This document shows positions 35,377 to 43,474 of a DNA stretch of 64,000 nucleotides, in pieces. Origin of the DNA: JBBQIY01 sp964553035 (GTDB lineage: Bacteria; Verrucomicrobiota; Kiritimatiellia; RFP12; UBA3636); the NCBI GenBank assembly GCA_964553035.1, contig CAZKJH010000002.1, positions 4,157 to 68,156 on the forward strand. Direction: 5' to 3'. Every line of letters starts with the position of its first letter. The first letter of the stretch is position 1. The notes under the pieces are model-generated. The model ran no database searches and had not been told where the DNA came from. It saw nothing but the letters and a program-made list of their open reading frames with translations. A program made the position numbers and the translations under genes.

Positions 35377-36638
35377 TTCAATATTACTTCGATAACCGGC
35401 ACAAGTGTGTCGGGTTGTATGACCGGAACTTGAATCGTGAGAGAACCGTCCGGTGTCGATTTGACTCCACAACTCTCCGACTTTTCAGTAAAGTGCAATT
35501 CGCTTCCATCCTGCAGGAACTGAACGTACTTGACCTTACCAACGAGATCAGGCAAATGAAGATCTTGGAAGGGCCACGAGAGCACATGCACATACAGTCG
35601 GTTCGTCATAGGGTTGTAAGTATAGCGGCAGTTCTCGGCCTCTGTAAATGGCGAAGCACCGCAACCATAAATGGCTCGGCTGTTAAACTTCATCCAGACG
35701 GCATAGCCGGCGAGACACGTCAACGCTCGGGAATCTAAGTAGCCGCGAGCCGTGGGGCCAACGTTCATAATGAGGTTGCCACCACGTGAAACGTGGTTGA
35801 TCAACATCTCGACGCACATTCGGGGAGTTTTCCAGCTTGTCTCGTCGCGATGATATCCCCACGACCCGGACATCGTCTGGCATCCCTCCCAAACCACTGG
35901 GTTGCCATCCTTGTCCTTGATGCCTGTAGTCGGAGTGAACTGTTCGGGCGTTTCAATGTCACCAGAGCCCGGCAAATCAAGACGATTATCGAGAACCACA
36001 TCCGGCTGTAATTTCCGAATAAGTTTCAGTAGTTTTTCGGATTCCCAATCTTCATGGTCTTTACCATCCTCCCCTGGATAGGAGAAGTCGAACCAGAGAA
36101 TATCAATCTTTCCATAGTTACTCAGAAGCTCCGTGACCTGATCGCGCATATATTTCGCGTACTTCTTCATGTCCCGTCCCTTGTTCATCTTCACCTTATC
36201 AGGGCTGTCGCGATAGGGGCTAATACGATCAATGACAAAATCGGGATGATGCCAGTCGATAAGCGAATAATAGAGGCCGATGCGGATCCCCTCAGCACGG
36301 AATGCGTCGACCACTTCGCGGAGCAAATCACACTTGGCTGGCGTGTTCGTTGCCTTGTAGTCGGTATGCTTTGAATCCCAGAGGCAGAACCCCTCGTGAT
36401 GCTTTGTCGTGAAAACTACATACTTCATCCCTGCAGCCTTCGCCGCTGCCGCCCATTCGCGGGGATTAAAGAGATCCGGATCAAATAAATCAAAGTATTT
36501 TTGATAATCCTCGTCCGTAATGCGTTCATAGTGGCGAATCCATTCATGCCGTGCGGGTAGCGCATACAAACCCCAGTGAATGAACATTCCGAATCTCGCA
36601 TCAGTAAACCACTGGGTTCTCAACTGTTTCGTCTGCAT
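35373..36638 (-). CDS. Alpha-L-fucosidase (GH29), cytoplasmic
   Basis: GH29 enzymes remove terminal alpha-L-fucose by a retaining mechanism. The 421-residue protein begins RFGMFIHWGLYALPARHEWI and has KYVVFTTKHHEGFCLWDS, the nucleophile segment IDILWFDFSYPG (Asp near residue 183) and the late NLIMNVGPTARG. A C-terminal beta-sandwich follows. No signal peptide is present, so it should act inside the cell on imported fucosylated oligosaccharides. The fucose isomerase gene fucI lies 2 kb away on the same strand, which supports fucose catabolism. Its stop overlaps the pheS start by 4 bases. Confidence 0.92.
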   Translation of the reverse strand: MQTKQLRTQWFTDARFGMFIHWGLYALPARHEWIRHYERITDEDYQKYFDLFDPDLFNPREWAAAAKAAGMKYVVFTTKHHEGFCLWDSKHTDYKATNTPAKCDLLREVVDAFRAEGIRIGLYYSLIDWHHPDFVIDRISPYRDSPDKVKMNKGRDMKKYAKYMRDQVTELLSNYGKIDILWFDFSYPGEDGKDHEDWESEKLLKLIRKLQPDVVLDNRLDLPGSGDIETPEQFTPTTGIKDKDGNPVVWEGCQTMSGSWGYHRDETSWKTPRMCVEMLINHVSRGGNLIMNVGPTARGYLDSRALTCLAGYAVWMKFNSRAIYGCGASPFTEAENCRYTYNPMTNRLYVHVLSWPFQDLHLPDLVGKVKYVQFLQDGSELHFTEKSESCGVKSTPDGSLTIQVPVIQPDTLVPVIEVILK

Positions 36639-37168
36639 TTATCTATTCCTAACCATGTGCCTTCTATAAAGAGTTAAACAAGTTCGTGATAATACCCCTA
36701 TAGGGGTCAATGCGTCAAGCAAAGAACTTCTTTTCGGATTCGCGCTTTTCGGATTCCTTCGCGAATTGTATAGTGAAATGCAATCATCCGTCATGTGGCT
36801 CGATAATTTTTCCGTTTTGCTCGATCTCCGACAGGTGAGAAGGACGGCGGAACGGCACAAAAAATCTGTGAGACGATTGACGAGTATGGTGACGTTTACA
36901 CTTTTCTGTTAGATCGGAGCTGCGCTTCCGCCGTTGCCGAAACGGCGTTTTTTTTGTGCTCTTACCCGTCGGTTTCGGAGTGTGTGTGATGTGTGTGTGA
37001 ATCACGGGGGCACTTTGCCGGGCGATGGAGCTCCCCGCCACCCGCTTCCAGGTGCTGCCGCGGGGACTCCCGAGTGGGGCTGCAAGGGCGTTTGGGGGTT
37101 GTGTGTGTGATTGTGTGAGTGATTTTACCCCATGTTTCACCCTGTAACACGAAAACGCGTCCAAAAGC
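36639..37168. other. Gene-poor region with GC-rich palindrome and GT/TG runs
   Basis: No protein here is convincing; a 137-codon minus-strand frame (36784-37197) is composed of palindrome and TG-repeat sequence and ends in terminator DNA. The stretch contains TGTGTGTG runs at 36979-37000 and 37099-37118 flanking a large hairpin. In that hairpin GGAG-CCCCGC (37027-37038) pairs with GCGGGG-CTCC (37059-37070), with an inner CACC/GGTG stem. The symmetrical layout suggests a small mobile or regulatory element. Confidence 0.4.
36929..36955 (+). terminator. Rho-independent terminator, + strand, of an unidentified transcript
   Basis: CGCCGTT and AACGGCG form a 7-bp stem around GCCGA, followed directly by eight T residues. 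No plus-strand gene lies just upstream. An earlier segment, ACGGCGGAA (36843-36851), is complementary to TTCCGCCGT (36926-36934), which overlaps the terminator's left arm, so the RNA could switch between two folds. An unannotated small RNA is possible. Confidence 0.6.
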
Positions 37169-37204
37169 AAAAACCCCTTGAACGTGTTGATTTTCAAGGG
37201 GTTC
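37169..37204 (-). terminator. Rho-independent terminator after the tRNA pair
   Basis: On the minus strand GAACCCCTTGA and TCAAGGGGTT form a ten-base stem followed by TTTTTGCTTTT. It sits 14 bases downstream of the tRNA-Met gene. Confidence 0.75.
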
Positions 37205-37217
37205 TGTGTCTTCTAAG

Positions 37218-37294
37218 TGGTTGCGGGAGTTAGATTTGAACTAACGACCTTCAGGTTATGAGCCTGACGAGCTTCCGGACTGCTCTATCCCGCA
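37218..37294 (-). tRNA. Initiator tRNA-Met (anticodon CAU)
   Basis: The 77 bases fold with CCA encoded. The acceptor is TGCGGGA/TCCCGCA, the D stem is GAGC/GCTC, the anticodon arm is TCAGG-CTCATAA-CCTGA and the T arm is GTTAG/CTAAC. The A11-U24 pair in the D stem marks an initiator tRNA. Two features are unusual: base pair 1-72 is U-A, not the C-A mismatch of E. coli, and the third pair of the usual three-GC anticodon run (29-41) is A-U. Confidence 0.9.
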
Positions 37295-37307
37295 TCTGAA
37301 ATTGAGT

Positions 37308-37384
37308 TGGCGTACCTGGCAGGATTTGAACCTGCAACCTTCTGATCCGTAGTCAGATGCTCTATCCAATTGGGCGACAGGTAC
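37308..37384 (-). tRNA. tRNA-Arg (anticodon ACG)
   Basis: The 77-base cloverleaf has acceptor GTACCTG/CAGGTAC, discriminator G and encoded CCA. The anticodon arm TCTGA-CTACGGA-TCAGA gives ACG (read as ICG), and the T arm is GCAGG/CCTGC around TTCAAAT. One D-stem pair is C-A, not a Watson-Crick pair. It is 13 bases upstream of tRNA-Met and probably co-transcribed. Confidence 0.93.
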
Positions 37385-37604
37385 GCTGATTGGAACCTAC
37401 TAGTTCCTGTTTTAACTGATTTGTTCGTCTTTTAAGCATCCCCATCTCGTGAAAACAGAACTAACAGTATCATATCCGTAGTACCGAAAGCAACAAAAAA
37501 AACCAGAAGACGAAAATTAAAAATGTAACAAGACTTCCCGCCCACCGAACAGAAAAAGACAAGCGTTTACTTATACCCTCAGTGCTTGCATCGTAAGCGT
37601 CCGG

Positions 37605-38582
37605 CTAGATCCTAAACAAAGCTTCTTCTACGCTGTCCGGTGCTATGCCGAAGAGGCAAGACTTTGTTCCCTTCGGGCATTTCCGCTTATGACAGGGTAC
37701 ACACCCTGCCACTTGTAGAGGAACATGATTGGGGCCATAAGGGCCAGTGCGCTCCGGTGTCGTGGGACCAAAGGGCACCACACACTTGACACCAAGCGCA
37801 GCACCCATGTGCATCGGTCCTGAATCGTTTGAAACAAGCGCAGAGCACTTCGAAAGAACGCCAAGCGAATCGACCAGCGAGAATCGACCGCAGAGATTCG
37901 CCGCAGCAACGCCTGCCGAGGCGATGATTCGCTCGGCGACTGGCTTATCCACGAGACCGCCGATGATATACACCCTAACATCATGCTTCTCGACAAGTCG
38001 CTTCACGAGCTCTGCAAAATACGCTTCTGGCCAGTTCTTACTCTCCCACCGCGACATCGGCGCAACGGCAATGCGGGGTCCCTTGCCGGACAACGGTGCC
38101 AGCCCGTCGAGGTCAAACTCGGGAACCGTGATCGGGAACCGTGGCGGCGTAGGCATGACAAGACCCAGATGCTTCACGACATCGAGACATTCATCCACGG
38201 CATGACGATTTCGGTTACGGATACCTGCAAGTTCCGTGTAGAAGAAACGAGACCCCTCTCGAGAAAAAGAAGGCCCGATACGTCGCGTAGCTTTCGCAGA
38301 CCGAGCAACAACAGCACTTTTGAGTAGCCCCTGTAGATCCACAACCAAGTCGTAACGATACTTTCGAATCGTATTGATCGCAGCCAGATACGCAAGAAAC
38401 TTCGATGGACGCGGCACCTCGAAAACTTTGTCGACACAGGAGAAGGAACGCACGAGCGGAGAGAACGCTGGCTGAACTGCCCAGTGAATTTCCGCTCCGA
38501 ATTGTGTTTTCAGCTCAGCCACGGCAGGCAACGCATGAAGCGTGTCACCGAGAGAACTGAGCTTAACGACTAGGATGCGCAT
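37605..38582 (-). CDS. Family 9 glycosyltransferase (LPS heptosyltransferase-like)
   Basis: The 325-residue GT-B enzyme starts MRILVVKLSSLGDTLHALPA, the ADP-heptose:LPS heptosyltransferase hallmark. It continues with IAVAPMSRWESKNWPEAYFAEL and the donor-site segment SNDSGPMHMGAALGVKCVVPFGPTTPERTGPYG. A C-terminal Cys pair (CVPCHKRKC) resembles WaaC/WaaF relatives. It should add heptose or a similar sugar to lipid A core at the cytoplasmic face, so the host makes LPS-like glycolipid. It begins 11 bases after fucI; co-transcription with a fucose gene may mean only that the two share a promoter. Confidence 0.9.
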   Translation of the reverse strand: MRILVVKLSSLGDTLHALPAVAELKTQFGAEIHWAVQPAFSPLVRSFSCVDKVFEVPRPSKFLAYLAAINTIRKYRYDLVVDLQGLLKSAVVARSAKATRRIGPSFSREGSRFFYTELAGIRNRNRHAVDECLDVVKHLGLVMPTPPRFPITVPEFDLDGLAPLSGKGPRIAVAPMSRWESKNWPEAYFAELVKRLVEKHDVRVYIIGGLVDKPVAERIIASAGVAAANLCGRFSLVDSLGVLSKCSALVSNDSGPMHMGAALGVKCVVPFGPTTPERTGPYGPNHVPLQVAGCVPCHKRKCPKGTKSCLFGIAPDSVEEALFRI

Positions 38583-38593
38583 GTGACGATTTT

Positions 38594-40429
38594 TCAGCCG
38601 TAAATAGGTCCGAGGAACTCGCAGACTCTAAAATCATCGCCCCCGAACCGATTCCAGATCGTCGGACGGAAAATGTCCGATGCGGGGACGTTGTGCATAT
38701 CAATAGGAATGCGCAGCATCGCATTGAACGTGATGAGATCCGCGCCGATGAGGCCAAGGCTGTTGGCATCATGATTGGGGCCGATCTTGTCCATATACTC
38801 GAACGAGGTCATGCCAAACGGCGTCCAATATGTTTCCGGCCACGTCGGGTCGGTACGCTTCGAGATAAGATTGGCGACATCCTTGGGAAGTTCAACCGTC
38901 TCGCCTTCCACGACGGAGCACGTAAACAGACCGCCGACCATATTGTAGCGATAGGCTGTCATGGGCAGACCACCTGGAGTGCGGTAATGGCTGGAAAGAC
39001 CATCCCCTGAAAAATATGTCAACGCGGCAGACATGTAGGTCGTCGCCTTTTTGATGGCTGCGAAGGCCTTGAGCTGGAGTTTCTCGCTTGAACGCAATTT
39101 GGCCATCAGCGTCTGAATTGGCGTCGAGGTAGGCAGACCACAGATCGCGTAAAGGTCGATGCCATATTCGAGGGCACCTGCACCGGAATTACGTTTGTCG
39201 ATGATGCCACGCGGACAAATCTTCTCAACGCTCTTGCCACTGGCTTTCTTGATACTGGCAGCAGTCCAGTTGGTGCGGATATCGGCAAACAGTTGTGACA
39301 TGCCACCCGAAAGCATATTGGCAACAATCATGCCCACGCCGTTCTTAGAATCGTTCTCCGTGGCGATTGGCATGGCTGATTTGAACCCGTTCCAGTCGAA
39401 TAATGAGCAGAGCAACGACTCTGCCACGTCAAAGTTGGGATTGCCATCAGTCCATTGACGCTGACCCTGCGTACCGGCACCGATTGCATTATAGCCCTGA
39501 GCCCACTCCACATTATGTGCGGCCAGCTTCTCATTGCCACGCATAAGATCCTTCACCAGCACAGCAAGACGGCAACACTGCATCAACAGCTCATCCGGCG
39601 GCAGTGGGCGATCCCCTTTCCCAAAATCTAACTTAAACGAGGCCTTCATCCAGTCAAAGGCTTTTTTTACTTCCGCTTCTTCGTAAAACTTCGCATTGAT
39701 GCGCGTATTAAGTCCAGCCATATCAAAGGAAGCTGAGCCGAGACCGAAGGTGTCGTGCATTTCATTGCGACGGACATCGGAACCGATGATGCCCATGGAA
39801 ACGCCGCCAATGCCCAGATAGTTCTTGCCGCGGAGGTAGCCAACGGCAGTTGCGCACCGTGCGAAACGAAGCAGGCGCGTGGATACAAAATCGTTCAACG
39901 GCTCCTCTTCATCCTCAAGGTCGGGACTGTAAACAGAGAAAATCGAACGCTTTTTCTCATCCATCGCGGCGCAGAACGCCTTAAGCCACACGGCACCCGG
40001 GCGATCGGTTTGATTGAGACCCCACGCTGCCTGCTGCCATTCCGACGATCCGATTCCTTGACAGGCCGACATCAGCTCATCGCTGTAGCACCAAGAGCGA
40101 GCCACCCAGATATTTGCACAAACGCCTTCTTTCGCATACGCCGCTTGGGCAATCGCACCCGTACGGGCGCCGTAGACAATTTCTGGAGCGACAATAACAC
40201 GAACGGGGCGACCGTCGGGCAGGAAGATATTCTGGGTGATCAGATCGTAAACCTTCTCGGCCATACGCCAGGTCTTCTCTGCATTCGGTTCAAATGCGCC
40301 CACGCGGCCATCGGCGACTGGTGTGATTGCAATCGTGGGAATTGGTCCGAGCAAGTCGGAATCAAATTTCGTAAAGACACGTTTGCTTGAAGCAAGGGCG
40401 GTGAAGTCAGGTTTCACAGTGCTATTCAT
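38594..40429 (-). CDS. fucI: L-fucose isomerase
   Basis: FucI converts L-fucose to L-fuculose using Mn2+. The 611-residue protein is near the usual length and has PTIAITPVADGRVGAFE near the start. It also shows GGVSMGIIGSDVRRNEMHDTFG, RGIIDKRNSGAGALEYGIDLYAICG and the C-terminal HNVPASDIFRPTIWNRFGGDDFR typical of FucI. With the nearby cytoplasmic alpha-L-fucosidase it indicates growth on fucosylated glycans. Kinase and aldolase genes (fucK, fucA) are not in the window. It is the first gene of its unit, with the GT9 gene following. Confidence 0.93.
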   Translation of the reverse strand: MNSTVKPDFTALASSKRVFTKFDSDLLGPIPTIAITPVADGRVGAFEPNAEKTWRMAEKVYDLITQNIFLPDGRPVRVIVAPEIVYGARTGAIAQAAYAKEGVCANIWVARSWCYSDELMSACQGIGSSEWQQAAWGLNQTDRPGAVWLKAFCAAMDEKKRSIFSVYSPDLEDEEEPLNDFVSTRLLRFARCATAVGYLRGKNYLGIGGVSMGIIGSDVRRNEMHDTFGLGSASFDMAGLNTRINAKFYEEAEVKKAFDWMKASFKLDFGKGDRPLPPDELLMQCCRLAVLVKDLMRGNEKLAAHNVEWAQGYNAIGAGTQGQRQWTDGNPNFDVAESLLCSLFDWNGFKSAMPIATENDSKNGVGMIVANMLSGGMSQLFADIRTNWTAASIKKASGKSVEKICPRGIIDKRNSGAGALEYGIDLYAICGLPTSTPIQTLMAKLRSSEKLQLKAFAAIKKATTYMSAALTYFSGDGLSSHYRTPGGLPMTAYRYNMVGGLFTCSVVEGETVELPKDVANLISKRTDPTWPETYWTPFGMTSFEYMDKIGPNHDANSLGLIGADLITFNAMLRIPIDMHNVPASDIFRPTIWNRFGGDDFRVCEFLGPIYG

Positions 40430-40610
40430 AGTTTTTCCTATCGTTTAGTAAGAGCCGCATACTTTTTTCTTATAAAAAGTTTTTTCATTGTATCAGAGGT
40501 AGAATGAATCTTCAAGCACGGGATACCCCATAAAAAAGTCGTCAAATCTGGTGGAATCACACCCTATTTCAAATTTTTTACATTTTTTCTATGAATTCGC
40601 AAAATAAGGC

Positions 40611-40640
40611 TTGCACAAGCCCACCTGAAAGATGTATTCT
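40611..40640 (+). promoter_or_regulatory. Predicted sigma-70-type promoter of the secreted-protein genes
   Basis: TTGCAC (40611-40616) and TATTCT (40635-40640) are 18 bases apart and lie about 80 bases upstream of the first secreted-protein gene. The divergent fucI gene would need its own promoter in the same 292-base interval. Confidence 0.4.
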
Positions 40641-40721
40641 CTCAGACAGAAATGGGATTACTGTATCGATCAGGTGCAGCTAGTCCCTCTAAAACAAACA
40701 ACAACCCCTAAAAAGAACATT

Positions 40722-41465
40722 ATGAAAAAAACTATCGTATTAGCAGCGATGCTAGCAGGAACGTTGTCAGCACAAGCTGCCTTCGTGGCTTCTGCTGAAA
40801 GTTACGGAATTATCAACATTCCCATCGAAATAGGCATGAACGCCATCGGTATTAACGTCCTACCCATGTCAGCAGCATCCAACCTCGTACAGAATGTTAT
40901 TGTTGGCGACGAACTCGTTTCAGGAGAATCGCAAGATAGTGCTGCCGCCATGTATATTTTTAACGGAACAGGCTACAACATTTATTGGCTCAGCAATACA
41001 GGCGTAACAGTAACAAACTGGACAAACGGAGGGTCTGCACCCACCGCAAACCCAGGAACAGGTATGTGGATTAAATCCCCTACCGCATGCACAATCTATC
41101 AAATGGGTCTCGTGCCAACAAACGCAACCATTAACATTGCGTGCGCTCCCACAAGCAACACCTTCATTGCGAATCCCTACCCCATTGCCCTAGACTTTGA
41201 TGGCGACGGCTCTAAAATTAACTGGAGTGGAGTAGCAGTTGGTGCAAAGCGGTTATCGGCTGCCGATCTCATTAGGGTCTGGAATGGCGTCGGATACGAC
41301 ACCTATTACTACTACTACAACGCTGCCGCACCAGCATCAACTGGATGGTATAACGCTTCTGGAGATCATGCCCCACTTATAAAGGCCGGTGAAGGATTCT
41401 GGTTCTTCCGTCGTGGGGGAACAGGCTCAGTAAATGTCCCTGTCACCAACCCGTTCGCTCAATAG
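40722..41465 (+). CDS. Secreted protein of unknown function
   Basis: The start at 40722 gives a clean signal peptide (IVLAAMLAGTLSAQA, cut near residue 20); the longer open frame upstream has no signal and is rejected. The mature part (~227 residues) is rich in Asn, Thr, Gly and aromatic residues and probably all-beta. Repeated motifs are seen, such as YIFNGTGYNIYWLS and VWNGVGYDTYYYYYN, and GMWIKSPTA and GEGFWFFRRGG, suggesting two related halves. There is no PEP-CTERM tail. It is followed by a PEP-CTERM protein gene 47 bases downstream, so the two may work together at the cell surface. Confidence 0.7.
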   Translation: MKKTIVLAAMLAGTLSAQAAFVASAESYGIINIPIEIGMNAIGINVLPMSAASNLVQNVIVGDELVSGESQDSAAAMYIFNGTGYNIYWLSNTGVTVTNWTNGGSAPTANPGTGMWIKSPTACTIYQMGLVPTNATINIACAPTSNTFIANPYPIALDFDGDGSKINWSGVAVGAKRLSAADLIRVWNGVGYDTYYYYYNAAAPASTGWYNASGDHAPLIKAGEGFWFFRRGGTGSVNVPVTNPFAQ

Positions 41466-41512
41466 GCGAAAACACTCCATCCATACTACCAGCTATAGGA
41501 ACTTAAAACAAA

Positions 41513-42094
41513 ATGAAAAAAATATTATTTTCACTGCTAACAGTAGCGTTGACCTGCGGCTTCGCAAGCGCAATCGGCATCGACTGGGGTGCTGACCAAC
41601 TTTACATTGGAACCACGGATAGCCACTTGATTGCGGATTCGGGGAATTACGGAATAGGCGCAGGGAAATTCCAACTTCTCTTGATGTTCATTGGAAATGC
41701 TGATGCAGCGTCGGTTACGGTGTCGGATCTCGGTAGCCTGTCAGGGGTCGACGCTGGGACGCTTGGCGTTCTTCCCGGTCAAGGGGGCCTTGTCCAAGGT
41801 ACAGCCAGTGTTGGCTCGTCCACAATCAATGAGGTCAGCACATGGGCTACTGGTGCTAACTACCTCATGGTGCTCTACAACACGTCCAGCGGAAACTACT
41901 ATCATCTCACAACGGCCACGGGAAACACGACGCCAATAAGTGCTTTGTCTGTCAGTGGAATCTCACTAGGAACCGAGTCCTTTGAATACTTCGTACCCGT
42001 CGCTTACCAAGGAGCACAAATCGTTCCCGAACCTAGCACTGCAGCCTTGGCGATTGCGGGCTTGGCACTGCTCTTCCGACGCAAGAGAGCTTAA
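41513..42094 (+). CDS. PEP-CTERM sorting-domain protein
   Basis: A Sec signal peptide (ILFSLLTVALTCGFASA) begins the 193-residue protein. A C-terminal tripartite sorting tail ends it: VPEPSTAALAIAGLALLF (Pro-Glu-Pro motif plus hydrophobic helix) and the basic RRKRA end. An exosortase (EpsH/XrtA type) elsewhere in the genome would cut and anchor or export it. The mature region (IDWGADQLYIGTTDSHL, FQLLLMFIGNADAASVTV) resembles the next protein downstream, suggesting paralogues. PEP-CTERM proteins are linked to exopolysaccharide and biofilm. A terminator follows. Confidence 0.88.
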   Translation: MKKILFSLLTVALTCGFASAIGIDWGADQLYIGTTDSHLIADSGNYGIGAGKFQLLLMFIGNADAASVTVSDLGSLSGVDAGTLGVLPGQGGLVQGTASVGSSTINEVSTWATGANYLMVLYNTSSGNYYHLTTATGNTTPISALSVSGISLGTESFEYFVPVAYQGAQIVPEPSTAALAIAGLALLFRRKRA

Positions 42095-42125
42095 ACTAGT
42101 AGTAGAAGTTTTCTAACGCTTAAAT

Positions 42126-42163
42126 AAGGCCGTATTGCGATATCAACGCAATGCGGCCTTTTA
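42126..42163 (+). terminator. Rho-independent terminator after the PEP-CTERM gene
   Basis: AAGGCCGTATTGCG and CGCAATGCGGCCTT pair with one mismatch around a 7-base loop and run into TTTATA. The downstream gene begins within 20 bases, so it may be read through or have its own promoter. Confidence 0.75.
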
Positions 42164-42180
42164 TACTAAAGGGATTGCAA

Positions 42181-43077
42181 ATGAAGGCTCTTCTTGTTTT
42201 TATAGCGATTTCACTCTTTATTTGTCAGAAAGCCAATTCTGCCAGTTTTTTTTGGAACGTCGGGAAGACCGGTAGCAGGCTAAAAATTAACAATACGCTA
42301 ACAACTGCTAGCACGTTTAATCTTAACTTTAAACTTCATCTGATGTACATCGGCTATGATCCGGCTCCCTACACCTCGACAAAAGGATACAGTACCTTCC
42401 TTAAGGTGGCAACAGGCATACACGATGATACTGTAAGTGGACTTATTCAGGGGACAGTCGAGATCGTCGGTGGAACAGAACTCACCGATCGCCAATATAT
42501 CCCTGCTTTATATGAGAAAGCGACAGAAAAGTACTACTTCATTTCGGAAACGAGCGGCGGCTCCGGAATAGCCCCCTATACGCTAGCTGAAGTCACGGGC
42601 GATCCACTGTTTGACATTTACTTCGCCTCCTATTATCCCACATCCTCAACAGGAAATTTCTACAAAGGCGCGGAGATCCCCCCTTTCTGCGGCTGGCTCG
42701 CAACCAACAACCTAGTGCAAGCGAATCTCGTAGGGCTCAATACAAATCAGGTCAATTTAGCCTTTGCCGTCAATGCAAACCCCACAAATTTCAACAACGT
42801 CGCCGTGTCGATAACGAACTTTGTCATTGGCGCGAGCTCGATGAACGGCAAATTTTCTGCCGTCTCCTACGATGCGCAAAACATACCTTCTAGCGTTATG
42901 AAACTCAATGGTACTGCCACGCTTTCGCTCGTCACCGCCCCTACCCTTTCGGGAATCACGAATGCTATTAGCGATGCTTCGGTCAACTTGTCGAACAAGA
43001 CATTCCAAGTCACGAGGGGTGCCACCAATACCACGGAGTTCTTCCACCTAAAGCTCAACGTACCTAACGTGTGGTAA
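42181..43077 (+). CDS. Secreted protein related to the preceding PEP-CTERM protein
   Basis: The start at 42181 gives a signal peptide (LLVFIAISLFICQKANS). The mature start ASFFWNVGKTGSRLKI and the FKLHLMYIGYDPAPY segment parallel IDWGADQLYIG and FQLLLMFIGNADA of the PEP-CTERM neighbour, so the two look like diverged paralogues. This one is longer (298 residues), continues with Asn- and Thr-rich beta sequence and ends NVPNVW with no PEP-CTERM tail or membrane helix. It would be released or held by partners and not sorted by exosortase. Function is unknown. Confidence 0.65.
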   Translation: MKALLVFIAISLFICQKANSASFFWNVGKTGSRLKINNTLTTASTFNLNFKLHLMYIGYDPAPYTSTKGYSTFLKVATGIHDDTVSGLIQGTVEIVGGTELTDRQYIPALYEKATEKYYFISETSGGSGIAPYTLAEVTGDPLFDIYFASYYPTSSTGNFYKGAEIPPFCGWLATNNLVQANLVGLNTNQVNLAFAVNANPTNFNNVAVSITNFVIGASSMNGKFSAVSYDAQNIPSSVMKLNGTATLSLVTAPTLSGITNAISDASVNLSNKTFQVTRGATNTTEFFHLKLNVPNVW

Positions 43078-43131
43078 GGGCGGTATAATGGAGACGGCTC
43101 AACAGAGCTGGGATTCTGGGGATAAAGAAGG

Positions 43132-43245
43132 AACGTAGATTAAGAGAATTATTCCGAGTCCACCGACTCGCCCCCTCTCTCAGCCACTTGCCTGCGTGTA
43201 CACGCAAGCAGGCAGTAGTGGCGCAGAATATTCTTAATCCACGTT
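43132..43245. repeat. Inverted-repeat element A (MITE-like)
   Basis: Imperfect arms around AACGTAGATTAAGAG (43132) and CTTAATCCACGTT (43233-43245) enclose smaller perfect hairpins, for example GAGTC/GACTC near 43155 and the 12-base palindrome GCGTGTACACGC near 43194. It is noncoding, in the 397-base gap between convergent genes, directly next to element B. Confidence 0.55.
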
Positions 43246-43246
43246 A

Positions 43247-43410
43247 AACCTAAAAGCGTAGGTTGACTTACCTCAATTCGAGCAATCGCCTCAGTGGTAA
43301 CAGGATACCGCTGTTGTGTTCAACTGTCGCGCAGTTGAACACTCTTCTTGCAACGTGTTGCCGCTGAGGCGATTGCAATGCGCGAAGTTGTCAACCTACG
43401 CTTTTAGGTT
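43247..43410. repeat. Inverted-repeat element B with perfect 21-bp arms
   Basis: The arms at 43247-43267 and 43390-43410 are perfect inverted copies over 21 bases (AACCTAAAAGCGTAGG...). Nested inside are GCAATCGCCTCAGTGG (43282-43297) against CCGCTGAGGCGATTGC (43361-43376) and a 9-bp hairpin GTTCAACTG/CAGTTGAAC (43318-43340). The whole 164 bases would fold into one long, branched hairpin in DNA or RNA. No protein is encoded. Confidence 0.8.
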
Positions 43411-43474
43411 AAAACTTGTGGTTGATAGGGGTGGCAGCTCAGCCTTACTCCCTTTGCTTACCCCTTTGAGCCCT

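Noticed and set aside
36960..37090. Signal recognition particle RNA
   Set aside because: The hairpin contains GGAAG but not the conserved loop and internal-loop motif of SRP RNA.
36784..37197. A 137-codon minus-strand protein gene
   Set aside because: It is built from TG repeats, a palindrome and terminator DNA and has no start signal.
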